A stretch of 64,000 bases of DNA. It comes from Rhodobacter maris. Lineage in GTDB: Bacteria > Pseudomonadota > Alphaproteobacteria > Rhodobacterales > Rhodobacteraceae. The notes below the pieces were generated by a model. The model saw only the letters and a program-made list of their open reading frames with translations. It was not told the origin of the DNA and did no database searches. The position numbers and the translations under genes are program-made. Position 1 is the first letter of the stretch. The number at the start of each line of letters is the position of its first letter. Positions 56,249-64,000 of this stretch are shown here, piece by piece. Location of the stretch: the NCBI RefSeq assembly GCF_900217815.1, contig NZ_OBMT01000008.1:1-64000 (forward strand). The letters are read 5' to 3'.

Positions 56249-58167
56249 GCGGCCTCCTCCTCTGCCAGCCGAATGAGCGCCGCCCCCGCCTCGATCTGAG
56301 CGCCCGCGGCCACAAGCACTTCCGCCACCTCTCCCGCGCGCGCTGCACAAAGGGTATGCTCCATCTTCATCGCCTCAAGCACCGCCAGCCGGTCGCCCGG
56401 TGCAACCACTTGCCCCGGCAGAACGAAAACCGCTTTCACCAGCCCCGGCATCGGCGCGAGCGTCAGATCCGATGCGGGTGCATGCGCGATACGATCAAGC
56501 GGGTCAGGGCGCGCGAAGCGATGGGCGCCTTGCAGGAAAACCGTTATTTCCTCAGGTTTCACATGGAACCGCGCAGAGGTTTTGAGGCCATCGACCCACC
56601 AGCCGTCCGGCGCGAGCCGGCACTCATGCGCGGTGCCTGCAATTTCGACGCAAACGCGGTTCGGCCCAGTGATCTGAAGCTGCGCGGGGCATTCGAAATC
56701 CACCGCGCGGCGCAAGGGCGCCCAGAGCGTGAACCCCGCGCCCGTGCCCTCATGGAGGCCCGCGGCGGCAATCACCGCCAGCACGCGGGCGGCCGCAGGC
56801 ACCGGCGGGGCGACGGCAAGGCCGTCGATCTCGCGCCCGATCAGCCCGGTGTCGACCGCGCCCGCCGCAAAGCCCCCGTGCCGGGCCAGCCGGGCGAGAA
56901 AGGCCAGATTGGTGGTGGTGCCCGCCACCTCAGCCGCCTCGAGCGCGCGTGCGAGGCGATTGAGCGCCGCGGCACGGGTCGGGCCATGGGTGACGATTTT
57001 CGCAATCATCGGGTCATACCAAGGAGAGATCGTGTCGCCCGGCCGCACTCCGGTTTCGACCCGCACACCGGGCGGAAACACCAGATGCGACAGCGTGCCG
57101 ATGGCGGGCAAAAAGCCTGCCGGAACATCCTCGGCGTAAAGTCGCGCCTCGAACGCATGCCCCTTGATGCCGATCTCTTCCTGCGCGAGCGGCAGCGGCT
57201 CACCCGCAGCGACGCGAAGTTGCCATTCGACGAGATCGATGCCGGTGATTGCCTCGGTCACCGGATGTTCAACCTGAAGCCGGGTGTTCATCTCCATGAA
57301 CCAGAACCGGTCGGGGCGCAGCCCGTCAGAGCCATCGACGATGAATTCAATCGTGCCGGCGCCCGCATAACCAATCGCTTCGGCGGCGCGCACGGCGGCC
57401 TGCCCCATTGCCGCGCGCATCTGATCGGTCATGCCCGGCGCCGGAGCCTCCTCGATCACTTTCTGATGGCGACGCTGCAGCGAACAATCGCGCTCAAAGA
57501 GATGCACGGCGCGGGTGCCGTCGCCGAACACCTGCACTTCGATGTGGCGGGGCATTTCAACATATTTTTCAATTAGAACCGCGGGGTTGCTAAAGGCCGT
57601 GCGGGCCTCGGCGCAGGCACTTTCGAGCCCGGTGGCAAAGTCTTGCGCGCGGTCCACGCGCCGCATCCCCTTGCCGCCGCCGCCCGCCACCGCCTTGATC
57701 AGCACCGGGTAGCCCACCGCCTCGGCCGCAGCCGCAAGATGTTCGGGATCCTGATTGTCTCCGTGATAGCCGGGCACGACGGGCACGCCGGCCTTTGCCA
57801 TCAACACCTTGGCGGCATCCTTCAGCCCCATGGCGCGGATCGCCGCCTGTGAGGGGCCGATGAAAGTGAGCCCCGCCGCTTCGACCGCGGCGACGAAGTC
57901 AGGATTTTCGCTCAGAAACCCATAGCCCGGGTGGATCGCCTCGGCGCCGGTCGCGAGCGCCGCTTCGATGATCGCATCGCCGCGAAGGTAACTCTCGGCC
58001 GGGCGCGGGCCGCCGATATGCACCGCCTCGTCGGCCATCGCCACATGGCGCGCACCGGCATCGGCTTCGGAATAGACCGCGACCGTGGCCACGCCGAGTC
58101 GGCGGGCCGTGTCGATCACCCGGCAGGCGATCTCGCCGCGATTGGCGATCAGGATCTTCTGAAACAT
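56245..58167 (-). CDS. liuD: Methylcrotonoyl-CoA carboxylase, biotin-containing alpha subunit
   Basis: A 640-residue protein with a biotin carboxylase domain (LIANRGEIACRVIDTARRLG; GGGGKGMR ATP loop; RDCSLQRRHQKVIEEAPAP) and a C-terminal biotin carrier domain with the biotinylated lysine in VLEAMKMEHT. It carboxylates biotin, which the beta subunit uses on 3-methylcrotonyl-CoA. Propionyl- or geranyl-CoA carboxylase is less likely given the neighbours. Start at ATG 58167. Confidence 0.93.
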   Translation of the reverse strand: MFQKILIANRGEIACRVIDTARRLGVATVAVYSEADAGARHVAMADEAVHIGGPRPAESYLRGDAIIEAALATGAEAIHPGYGFLSENPDFVAAVEAAGLTFIGPSQAAIRAMGLKDAAKVLMAKAGVPVVPGYHGDNQDPEHLAAAAEAVGYPVLIKAVAGGGGKGMRRVDRAQDFATGLESACAEARTAFSNPAVLIEKYVEMPRHIEVQVFGDGTRAVHLFERDCSLQRRHQKVIEEAPAPGMTDQMRAAMGQAAVRAAEAIGYAGAGTIEFIVDGSDGLRPDRFWFMEMNTRLQVEHPVTEAITGIDLVEWQLRVAAGEPLPLAQEEIGIKGHAFEARLYAEDVPAGFLPAIGTLSHLVFPPGVRVETGVRPGDTISPWYDPMIAKIVTHGPTRAAALNRLARALEAAEVAGTTTNLAFLARLARHGGFAAGAVDTGLIGREIDGLAVAPPVPAAARVLAVIAAAGLHEGTGAGFTLWAPLRRAVDFECPAQLQITGPNRVCVEIAGTAHECRLAPDGWWVDGLKTSARFHVKPEEITVFLQGAHRFARPDPLDRIAHAPASDLTLAPMPGLVKAVFVLPGQVVAPGDRLAVLEAMKMEHTLCAARAGEVAEVLVAAGAQIEAGAALIRLAEEEAA

Positions 58168-58190
58168 CGCACTCTCCTGTTGGTGAAGGC

Positions 58191-58260
58191 GGGGGGCGCC
58201 GCCCCCCGTGCCCCCCGGGATATTTGCGGCAAGATGAAAGAGCTGGAGGTTCATCTTGCC
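58191..58260 (-). repeat. Dispersed intergenic repeat, copy 2, with two hairpins inside the liu operon
   Basis: Hairpin 1: GGGGGGC / GCCCCCC with a 3-nt loop (58191-58207). Then CCCCCCGGGATATTTGCGG. Hairpin 2: GGCAAGATGAA (58228-58238) and TTCATCTTGCC (58250-58260), perfect 11-bp arms. The first half resembles the element at 17331-17396. It occupies most of the 122-nt gap between liuB and liuD, whereas every other junction in this operon overlaps. Confidence 0.6.
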
Positions 58261-58289
58261 ACACATATCGCCGCCGGAGGCCTTGAACG

Positions 58290-59894
58290 TCACATGCGGA
58301 AGACCCCGAAGCGGGTCGGCTCGATCGGCGCGTTGAGACTTGCCCTGAGGCTCAGGGCCAGCACGTCGCGGCTCTTGCGCGGGTCGATGATGCCATCATC
58401 CCAAAGCCGGGCGGAGGCGAAAAGCGGGTGGCTTTGCCGCTCGAACATCTCGATCGTCGGGCGTTTGAATTCCGCCTCCTCCGCGGCCGACCATGTGCCG
58501 CCCTTGCGCTCGATCCCCTCGCGTTTGACGGTGGCCAGCACGCCCGCCGCCTGCTCGCCGCCCATCACCGAGATGCGCGCATTGGGCCATGTCCACAGGA
58601 ACCGGGGCGAATAGGCGCGCCCGGCCATGCCGTAATTGCCCGCACCGAAAGAGCCGCCCACCAGCATGGTGATTTTCGGCACATTGGTGGTGGCGACGGC
58701 GGTGACCATTTTCGCCCCATGCCGCGCGATGCCCTCGTTTTCATATTTGCGCCCGACCATGAAGCCGGTGATGTTTTGCAAGAAGACCAACGGGATGGCG
58801 CGCGCCGAGCAAAGCTCGATGAAATGCGCGGCCTTTTGCGCGGCCTCGGAGAAGAGCACCCCGTTGTTCGCCACGATCCCCACCGGGCACCCCATCACAT
58901 GGGCAAAACCGGTGACGATGGTCTCGCCAAACCGCGCCTTGAACTCGTCGAACCGCGAGCCATCGACGGTGCGGGCGATCACCTCGCGGATGTCATAGGG
59001 GGTGCGCAGATCGGCGGGCACCACGCCCAGAATCTCTTCGGGGTCGAAGGCCGGGTCTTCGGGGCTTTGCCATTGCACGGTCGCGGGCTTGGCGCGATTG
59101 AGGTTGCTGACCGCGCGGCGCGCTAAGGCCAAGGCGTGCGCATCGTCCTCGGCCAGATAATCGGCGACGCCCGAAAGCCGGGTGTGGACATCGCCGCCGC
59201 CGAGATCTTCGGCGCTGACCACCTCGCCCGTTGCCGCCTTCACCAGGGGGGGACCGGCGAGGAAGATCGTGCCCTGATCGCGCACGATGATCGTCACATC
59301 CGACATCGCGGGTACATAGGCGCCGCCCGCGGTGCACGACCCCATCACCACCGCGATCTGGGGGATGCCCTTCGCCGACATCCGCGCCTGATTGTAAAAG
59401 ATGCGGCCGAAATGGTCGCGGTCGGGGAAGACCTCGTCCTGATTGGGCAGGTTCGCGCCGCCTGAATCGACCAGGTAGACGCAGGGCAGCGCGCAATGCT
59501 CGGCGATCTCCTGCGCACGCAGGTGCTTTTTCACCGTCATCGGGTAATAGGTGCCGCCCTTCACGGTGGCATCATTGGCCACCACCATCACCTCCTGCCC
59601 CATCACCCGGCCGACCCCGGCGATCACCCCCGCGCAGGGGGCCGCGCCGTGGTAGAGCCCATGCGCGGCGGTGGCGCCGATCTCGAGAAACGGGCAGCCG
59701 GGGTCAAGCAGCGCCGCGACGCGCTCGCGCGGCGCCATCTTGCCGCGCGCGACATGGCGCTTGAGGGCCTCCGCCCCGCCCCCCGCCGCGGCATGGTCAG
59801 CAGCCTCCCGCACCTGATCGAGCAGCGCCAGATGCGCCTCACGGTTCTTTCGGAACGTCTCCGAAGACGGGATCGCGGTGGAGGAAAGCCTCAT
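58290..59894 (-). CDS. liuB: Methylcrotonoyl-CoA carboxylase, carboxyltransferase beta subunit
   Basis: A 534-residue carboxyltransferase. Two crotonase-like halves are visible: [34 protein letters not shown] with [16 protein letters not shown], and [30 protein letters not shown] with [41 protein letters not shown]. These are diagnostic of methylcrotonyl-CoA (or closely related geranyl-CoA) carboxylases. Start overlaps liuA (ATGA). Confidence 0.95.
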   Translation of the reverse strand: MRLSSTAIPSSETFRKNREAHLALLDQVREAADHAAAGGGAEALKRHVARGKMAPRERVAALLDPGCPFLEIGATAAHGLYHGAAPCAGVIAGVGRVMGQEVMVVANDATVKGGTYYPMTVKKHLRAQEIAEHCALPCVYLVDSGGANLPNQDEVFPDRDHFGRIFYNQARMSAKGIPQIAVVMGSCTAGGAYVPAMSDVTIIVRDQGTIFLAGPPLVKAATGEVVSAEDLGGGDVHTRLSGVADYLAEDDAHALALARRAVSNLNRAKPATVQWQSPEDPAFDPEEILGVVPADLRTPYDIREVIARTVDGSRFDEFKARFGETIVTGFAHVMGCPVGIVANNGVLFSEAAQKAAHFIELCSARAIPLVFLQNITGFMVGRKYENEGIARHGAKMVTAVATTNVPKITMLVGGSFGAGNYGMAGRAYSPRFLWTWPNARISVMGGEQAAGVLATVKREGIERKGGTWSAAEEAEFKRPTIEMFERQSHPLFASARLWDDGIIDPRKSRDVLALSLRASLNAPIEPTRFGVFRM

Positions 59895-61051
59895 TGCCCA
59901 CCCACCAGTTCGCGCCCGATCAGCATCCGCCGGATTTCCGAAGTGCCCGCCCCGATTTCCATCAACTTCGCATCGCGAAAGAGCCGCGAGACGACGGAAT
60001 CATTGAGAAATCCAGCGCCGCCAAGGGCTTGCACCGCCTGATGCGCCTGCACCATCGCCTGCTCGGAGGCATAGAGCACCGTCGCGGCGGCATCCTGACG
60101 GGTCACCCGGCCGCGGTCGCAGGCCTTCGCCACCTCATAAGTATAAGCCCGCGCGGTGTTCATCGCGACATACATATCGGCGATTTTCGCCTGCATAAGC
60201 TGGAAATTCCCGATCGGTTGGCCGAATTGCTGGCGTTCCTGAGCATAGGGCACGACTTCATCCAGACAGGCCATCATGATGCCGGTGCCGATCCCCGAGA
60301 GCACCACGCGCTCGTAATCGAGCCCGGACATCAGCACCCGCACGCCCTTGCCCTCAAGGCCCAGAACGTTCTCTGACGGCACCTCGCAATTGTCGAAAAA
60401 GAGCTGCGCGGTGTTTGATCCGCGCATGCCGAGCTTGTCGAAATGCTGGCTGGTGGAAAAGCCCTTGAACCCCTTCTCGACGATGAACGCGGTAATCCCC
60501 TTGGAGCCCACCTCGGGGTCGGTCTTCGCATAAACCACGAGCGTGTCCGCGTCGCAGCCGTTGGTGATCCAGTATTTGTGGCCGTTGAGAAGATAATGGC
60601 CGTCACGCTTCTCGGCGCGCAGCTTCATGCCGACGACATCGGAGCCCGCGCCGCTCTCGCTCATCGCCAGCGCGCCGATCTGCGTGCCCGCAACAAGGCC
60701 GGGCAGGTATTTGCGCTTCTGTTCCTCGGAGCCGTTGAGCTTGAGCTGGTTCACACACAAGTTCGAATGCGCGCCGTAAGAGAGCGAGATCGATGCGGAG
60801 ACGCGGGCGATCTCCTCGGTAGCGACAACATGGGCGAGATAGCCCATCCCCGCACCGCCAAATTCCTCGGGAACGGTGACACCAAGAAGGCCGAGCGCGC
60901 CCATCTCGGGCCAGAGCTCGTTCGGAAAGGCGTTTTCCGCGTCGACACGCGCGGCGATCGGGCCAAGCCGGTCGCGCGCCCACCCCCGCACCATCTCGCG
61001 CAAGGCGGCGATATCCTCGCCCAGATCGAAATCCATCGAGCCTGCGAACAT
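59891..61051 (-). CDS. liuA: Isovaleryl-CoA dehydrogenase
   Basis: A 386-residue acyl-CoA dehydrogenase flavoprotein oxidising isovaleryl-CoA to 3-methylcrotonyl-CoA. Signatures: [40 protein letters not shown], the catalytic-Glu region [14 protein letters not shown], and [33 protein letters not shown]. Start at ATG 61051 after GGGAGGAAAGG. First gene of the operon, behind a TetR-type palindrome. Confidence 0.95.
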   Translation of the reverse strand: MFAGSMDFDLGEDIAALREMVRGWARDRLGPIAARVDAENAFPNELWPEMGALGLLGVTVPEEFGGAGMGYLAHVVATEEIARVSASISLSYGAHSNLCVNQLKLNGSEEQKRKYLPGLVAGTQIGALAMSESGAGSDVVGMKLRAEKRDGHYLLNGHKYWITNGCDADTLVVYAKTDPEVGSKGITAFIVEKGFKGFSTSQHFDKLGMRGSNTAQLFFDNCEVPSENVLGLEGKGVRVLMSGLDYERVVLSGIGTGIMMACLDEVVPYAQERQQFGQPIGNFQLMQAKIADMYVAMNTARAYTYEVAKACDRGRVTRQDAAATVLYASEQAMVQAHQAVQALGGAGFLNDSVVSRLFRDAKLMEIGAGTSEIRRMLIGRELVGGQ

Positions 61052-61069
61052 CCTTTCCTCCCCCATTAT

Positions 61070-61083
61070 TGAACGAACGTTCA
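61070..61083. promoter_or_regulatory. TetR-type operator-like palindrome before liuA
   Basis: TGAACGAACGTTCA: perfect 6-base arms (TGAACG / CGTTCA) around AA, 19-32 nt upstream of the liuA start codon. Symmetric GAACG-N2-CGTTC sites are typical of TetR-family repressors of acyl-CoA catabolism. No TetR gene is in the window, so the regulator is unassigned. Confidence 0.55.
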
Positions 61084-61258
61084 TTTCATTGCGCACAAAA
61101 ATTGACAGGTCAAGCCGGAACGGAAAATGCCGTAGCGTCGCACGCCTTTCGGTCAGGGCCATCACTTTTGCGTCATCGCGCTAGCCTCCCGGCAAAGTGC
61201 CCGGCAGGAGGAATTTGGTAAATAGACTTGGGGAGGCAACTTAAGGGCCGAGGACGCA

Positions 61259-61492
61259 GTGAGCACAATCGCCACAGCCAGTCAGCACGCATGGATGTAC
61301 GCCGTGCTGATCGAGATGAATGATTATTGCCGCAACGAGGGCTTGGAAGACGTGTCCGCTTCGCTTCAGCAAGCGATCGAGCGCATGGAGCCGGTCGTCT
61401 TCCCCCGCATGCCTCTGGGCCGGGTTGCGGCGGATCCCCATCCGCTCTACTCAGCCGAAGTGGTACAATTCCCCTCGCAGCGCGGTTTTTAA
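61259..61492 (+). CDS. Small protein of unknown function
   Basis: A 77-residue soluble protein with a GTG start after GAGGAC. The body (SQHAWMYAVLIEMNDYCRNEGLEDVSASLQQAIERMEPVV) looks like two or three amphipathic helices, followed by a Pro-rich tail. No motif is recognised. It stands alone between the divergent liuA and the convergent response regulator. ATG at 61292 is an alternative start. The amino acid pattern favours a real gene. Confidence 0.6.
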   Translation: MSTIATASQHAWMYAVLIEMNDYCRNEGLEDVSASLQQAIERMEPVVFPRMPLGRVAADPHPLYSAEVVQFPSQRGF

Positions 61493-61716
61493 ACCCGTCC
61501 CGCTCCGAAACCATACCGGATCAGGCGCGATCGCTGTTGCCGATGTCGCGTGCAGGTCGTTTCTCTCTATCGTCGGCTTCAGTCTTCCGTGGGCTTTAGC
61601 CTGCGTGGCAAAAGCCCGCGAGCCTTCGCGCATGGCGCTTGCGCGCCCCCAAATGTCCACATGTCAACACACCAAGACCCGCTTGAGGGTGTGGAAACGC
61701 TGCGCTCGGCACCGGT

Positions 61717-62319
61717 TCAGAACCAGTGGTTTTCGCGCGCGATCATCGCGGCATGGGTTCGGTTGCGCGCTCCGATCTTGCGTGTCAGCGTGCGCACATG
61801 CAGCTTCACCGTGACTTCCTGCAGGTCCATCTCGCGCGCGATTTCCTTGTTGGTCTGACCCGCGCAGATCCCGCGCAGCACCTCGGTTTCGCGTTGCGAA
61901 AGCCCGCCCATCGTCGGCGCATCGACCTGTTTGAGGAAATCGAAGGGCGCAAAGACCGAGCCTGAGGCCATCAGCGTCACTGCACCGATGATCGACCGGG
62001 CGGGCAGCGCTTTCGGCACGAATCCGATCGCCCCTTCGTCGAGCGCCTCGCGCGCCGCGGCCGGGCGCGCCACGCCCGAGATAATCGCAACCGCCTGATC
62101 CGGGTAGCGCCGCTTCATTTCGCTCAGCCCGACCAATCCATCCATACCGGGCATATCGTAATCGAGCAGAACGAGGTCGAACGGACCGAGCTGTTCAACC
62201 TGGCTCAAGGCCTCGGAAAGATCGCCTGCCACCGCGACATCCTCGCAGCCTCCCGCCCGCAGCAGCGCCGCGATGGCGTCGCGCACGAGCGCATGATCGT
62301 CGGCAATCAATAGCTTCAC
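61717..62319 (-). CDS. LuxR-family response regulator
   Basis: A 200-residue two-domain regulator. The receiver domain has the acidic pair Asp7/Asp8, the phosphoacceptor Asp53 (LLDYDMPGMDG) and the conserved Lys in GFVPKALP. The C-terminal LuxR helix-turn-helix is LSQRETEVLRGICAGQTNKEIAREM, then VTVKLHVRTLTRKIG. Start at GTG 62319 after GGAGGAATGT; the frame runs 18 codons further with no ribosome site. It is divergent from the secreted protein and sensor kinase genes, probably its partners. Confidence 0.9.
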   Translation of the reverse strand: MKLLIADDHALVRDAIAALLRAGGCEDVAVAGDLSEALSQVEQLGPFDLVLLDYDMPGMDGLVGLSEMKRRYPDQAVAIISGVARPAAAREALDEGAIGFVPKALPARSIIGAVTLMASGSVFAPFDFLKQVDAPTMGGLSQRETEVLRGICAGQTNKEIAREMDLQEVTVKLHVRTLTRKIGARNRTHAAMIARENHWF

Positions 62320-62572
62320 ACATTCCTCCGAAATTCCATTCGCCCCGCCCCGCTCTGGTTTTCCGCTTACCAAGGGTAATCCGCAAGAAGCCGCGGCAAT
62401 GCAAGGGTGGCCCGGATACGTTTCCGGTTACCTCTTCCAAAGCACCATGCACACCCCAATAAGCAGTGCAACCCGTATCCCTCCGAATAGGATAATATAC
62501 GTCTTCGCAGATGGCTGACCTTGCGCGCTGTGCAAGACTGCGAGCGATAATGCCAGTTCGGGAGGAAAGGCC

Positions 62573-63244
62573 GTGCAACAGCTCAGACTGACGGCCCGCT
62601 TCCTGACTTTGCGCGCCGTTGCCGTGGCGGCGATCGCCTTGCCGGTCACATTGGTCAATGCCGACGCACCGCCCCGCATCACCCCGATGCTTCCTTCCGC
62701 GACGCCTTTCGCGGCGGAAAATGTGTCGATGAGACCCACCAATGTGTTTTCCCCTGATCCGGTGGCACCGCTCGGCGCGCCCAAAGGCAAGATTCTCCTC
62801 ACAGTGACCGGAGCTCTCGGTACCGGAAATGCTCCTGCGCTGGCGGATCCCGTGGATAAATCCGGCGCAACCCAGGTGGTGCAGTTCGACGATGCGATGC
62901 TCGGGGCGTTGCCGCGCGCGGAATTTGCCACTTCGACGATCTGGACCAGCGGCGAATCCCGCTTTTCCGGCGTGCCACTGCGCGAAGTCCTCGCGCGGCT
63001 CGGCGTACACGCGGGCCAGATCCGGGTGATCGCGCTCAACGATTATGCGGTGGAAATCCCGCTGGCCGAACTTGCCGACGAGGCCCCGCTGCTCGCCGAC
63101 CGGCGCAACGGTCAGCCGATGTCGATCCGCGAGAAGGGACCGCTCTGGATCGTCTACCCCTATGACGCCGATCCTTCCTATCGAAACGAGGTAATTTACG
63201 CGCGCTCCGTATGGCAGGTGGACCGGATCGAGGTTCTGCCGTAA
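62573..63244 (+). CDS. Exported molybdopterin-domain-like (SUOX-fold) protein
   Basis: A 223-residue protein with an N-terminal signal or anchor (RFLTLRAVAVAAIALPVTLVNADA). The C-terminal part (FSGVPLREVLARLGVHAGQIRVIALNDYAVEIPLAEL, then RNEVIYARSVWQVDRIEV) resembles the oxidoreductase molybdopterin-binding fold of YedY/sulfite oxidase. It has no cysteine at all, so the usual Mo-ligating Cys is absent and enzyme activity is doubtful. GTG start after GGGAGGAAAGGCC. Followed 32 nt later by a sensor kinase gene, so a periplasmic ligand-sensing role is an attractive inference. Confidence 0.65.
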   Translation: MQQLRLTARFLTLRAVAVAAIALPVTLVNADAPPRITPMLPSATPFAAENVSMRPTNVFSPDPVAPLGAPKGKILLTVTGALGTGNAPALADPVDKSGATQVVQFDDAMLGALPRAEFATSTIWTSGESRFSGVPLREVLARLGVHAGQIRVIALNDYAVEIPLAELADEAPLLADRRNGQPMSIREKGPLWIVYPYDADPSYRNEVIYARSVWQVDRIEVLP

Positions 63245-63276
63245 CATCCGGGGCAACGTTTTTTCAAGTTGCGTAA

Positions 63277-64000
63277 ATGTACAATCGTTCGACTCCGTTT
63301 CGTGCCCCATCCCAGCCGTTGCGCCATCTGCTCTTTGCCGGGCTGGTGGCTCTTCTCCTGACGGCCGGGGTCTCGCTTTACCACTATGGCGCCGCCGTAC
63401 GTGTCGATATCGACAATCTCGCGATCGCCAATTCCGACAGCCTGCAATGGACCCTCGCCCAACTCGAAGTGGAATATTACCAGTTCGAGGAGACGCTTGT
63501 CCGTGGCAGCGCCGACAGCCGCGTCGATCTTGAGGATTTCTCTCGTAAATTCGATATTTTCTACAGCCGCGCCCAGACCATCCGCGATGGGGCCGGGTTC
63601 CGTGTCGTCACCGAGACCGAAGCCGCCTCGGCGGCGCTTTCCCGGCTTGATCGCTATCTGATCGAGACCGCGGCGCAGATCGACGCCGGGCCCGAGACGT
63701 TGAAACAGGCACTGCCGCGGTTGCGCCAGACAACGCGCGAAATGGCGTCTGAAGTGCGCACGATCTCGAGCTATGGCGTGAACGCGCTGGCCGAACGCGC
63801 AAAGGACCAGCGCGAACAGGTGTTCGATTCGCTCATCCGCCTCGCCTCGCTCACCGCCGCGCTCCTCGCCACGGTATCGGCGGGGTTCATCATCACCTGG
63901 TGGCTGTGGCGCTACGGGCGCAACCAGACCCAGTCGCTCGTCTTCGCCAAGGCCCGGCTCGAGGCGGTGATCGGAACTTCGATCGACGCGGTGATCGTGG
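63277..64000 (+). CDS. Membrane sensor histidine kinase (N-terminal part, cut by the window end)
   Basis: 241 codons are visible and the frame is open at the edge. One helix (about 18-38), a periplasmic helical domain of roughly 150 residues (WTLAQLEVEYYQFEETLVRG and following), and a second helix (about 190-212, LASLTAALLATVSAGFIITW). A segment starting ARLEAVIGTSIDAVIV looks like the start of a PAS domain. The kinase core is outside the window, so that part is inferred from this layout and from the adjacent response regulator. Confidence 0.7.
   Translation, partial: MYNRSTPFRAPSQPLRHLLFAGLVALLLTAGVSLYHYGAAVRVDIDNLAIANSDSLQWTLAQLEVEYYQFEETLVRGSADSRVDLEDFSRKFDIFYSRAQTIRDGAGFRVVTETEAASAALSRLDRYLIETAAQIDAGPETLKQALPRLRQTTREMASEVRTISSYGVNALAERAKDQREQVFDSLIRLASLTAALLATVSAGFIITWWLWRYGRNQTQSLVFAKARLEAVIGTSIDAVIV

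Overview
The window is high-GC, densely packed, chromosomal housekeeping DNA from an alphaproteobacterium, most likely a member of the Rhodobacteraceae (Rhodobacter group). The evidence is the ccoNOQP-ccoGHIS block with FNR-type boxes and a divergent two-domain universal stress protein gene, the divergent hemC/hemE pair, a nuo operon interrupted by extra reading frames, the nuoN-birA-coaX-rnj string, and a leucine-degradation (liu) operon. I see no phage, transposase, integrase, plasmid gene, CRISPR array or tRNA.

Layout. 1-554: on the minus strand, the promoter and boxA-containing leader of a ribosomal RNA operon whose 16S gene must lie just left of the window, plus the pssA terminator. 0.5-6.5 kb: phospholipid synthesis (psd-pssA), iron storage (bfd-bfr), a copper efflux ATPase and a lytic transglycosylase. 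6.5-11.6 kb: an ABC transporter pair, an SGNH esterase and an MFS permease. 11.6-15.2 kb: an FAD-linked hydroxyacid dehydrogenase, hemC and divergent hemE. 15.3-23 kb: a DEAD-box helicase, a small lipoprotein, an unusual SDR, an RsmC-like methyltransferase, clpS, a HAD phosphatase and a penicillin-binding carboxypeptidase with a SPOR domain. 23-32.2 kb: cbb3 oxidase structural and assembly genes (ccoNOQP, ccoGHIS) with a Usp gene reading away from them. 32.3-53.7 kb: the complete 14-subunit complex I operon nuoA-N on the minus strand, with six inserted non-nuo genes, continuing into birA, coaX and RNase J. 54-61 kb: the leucine/isovalerate operon liuA-B-D-(GST)-E-C. 61.2-64 kb: a small orphan gene, a LuxR-type response regulator, a secreted molybdopterin-domain-like protein and the start of a membrane sensor kinase cut by the window end.

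How the parts fit. The window is centred on respiration: complex I feeds electrons to quinone, and the cbb3 oxidase handles microaerobic oxygen with its own copper pump and assembly factors. Haem genes (hemC, hemE), iron storage (bfr) and copper export (copA) supply or buffer the cofactors. The liu operon supplies acetyl-CoA and acetoacetate. I found no obvious new multi-gene system such as a defence island or biosynthetic cluster. The most unusual items are NuoE, which carries a long alanine/glutamate/lysine pentapeptide repeat ending in a helix-hairpin-helix-like domain; the set of unexplained small exported proteins inside the nuo operon; and the response regulator/sensor kinase/secreted oxidoreductase-like cluster at the right edge. 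Several inverted repeats overlap promoters or ribosome binding sites. All product calls rest on reading motifs and gene order by eye; no database search was run.
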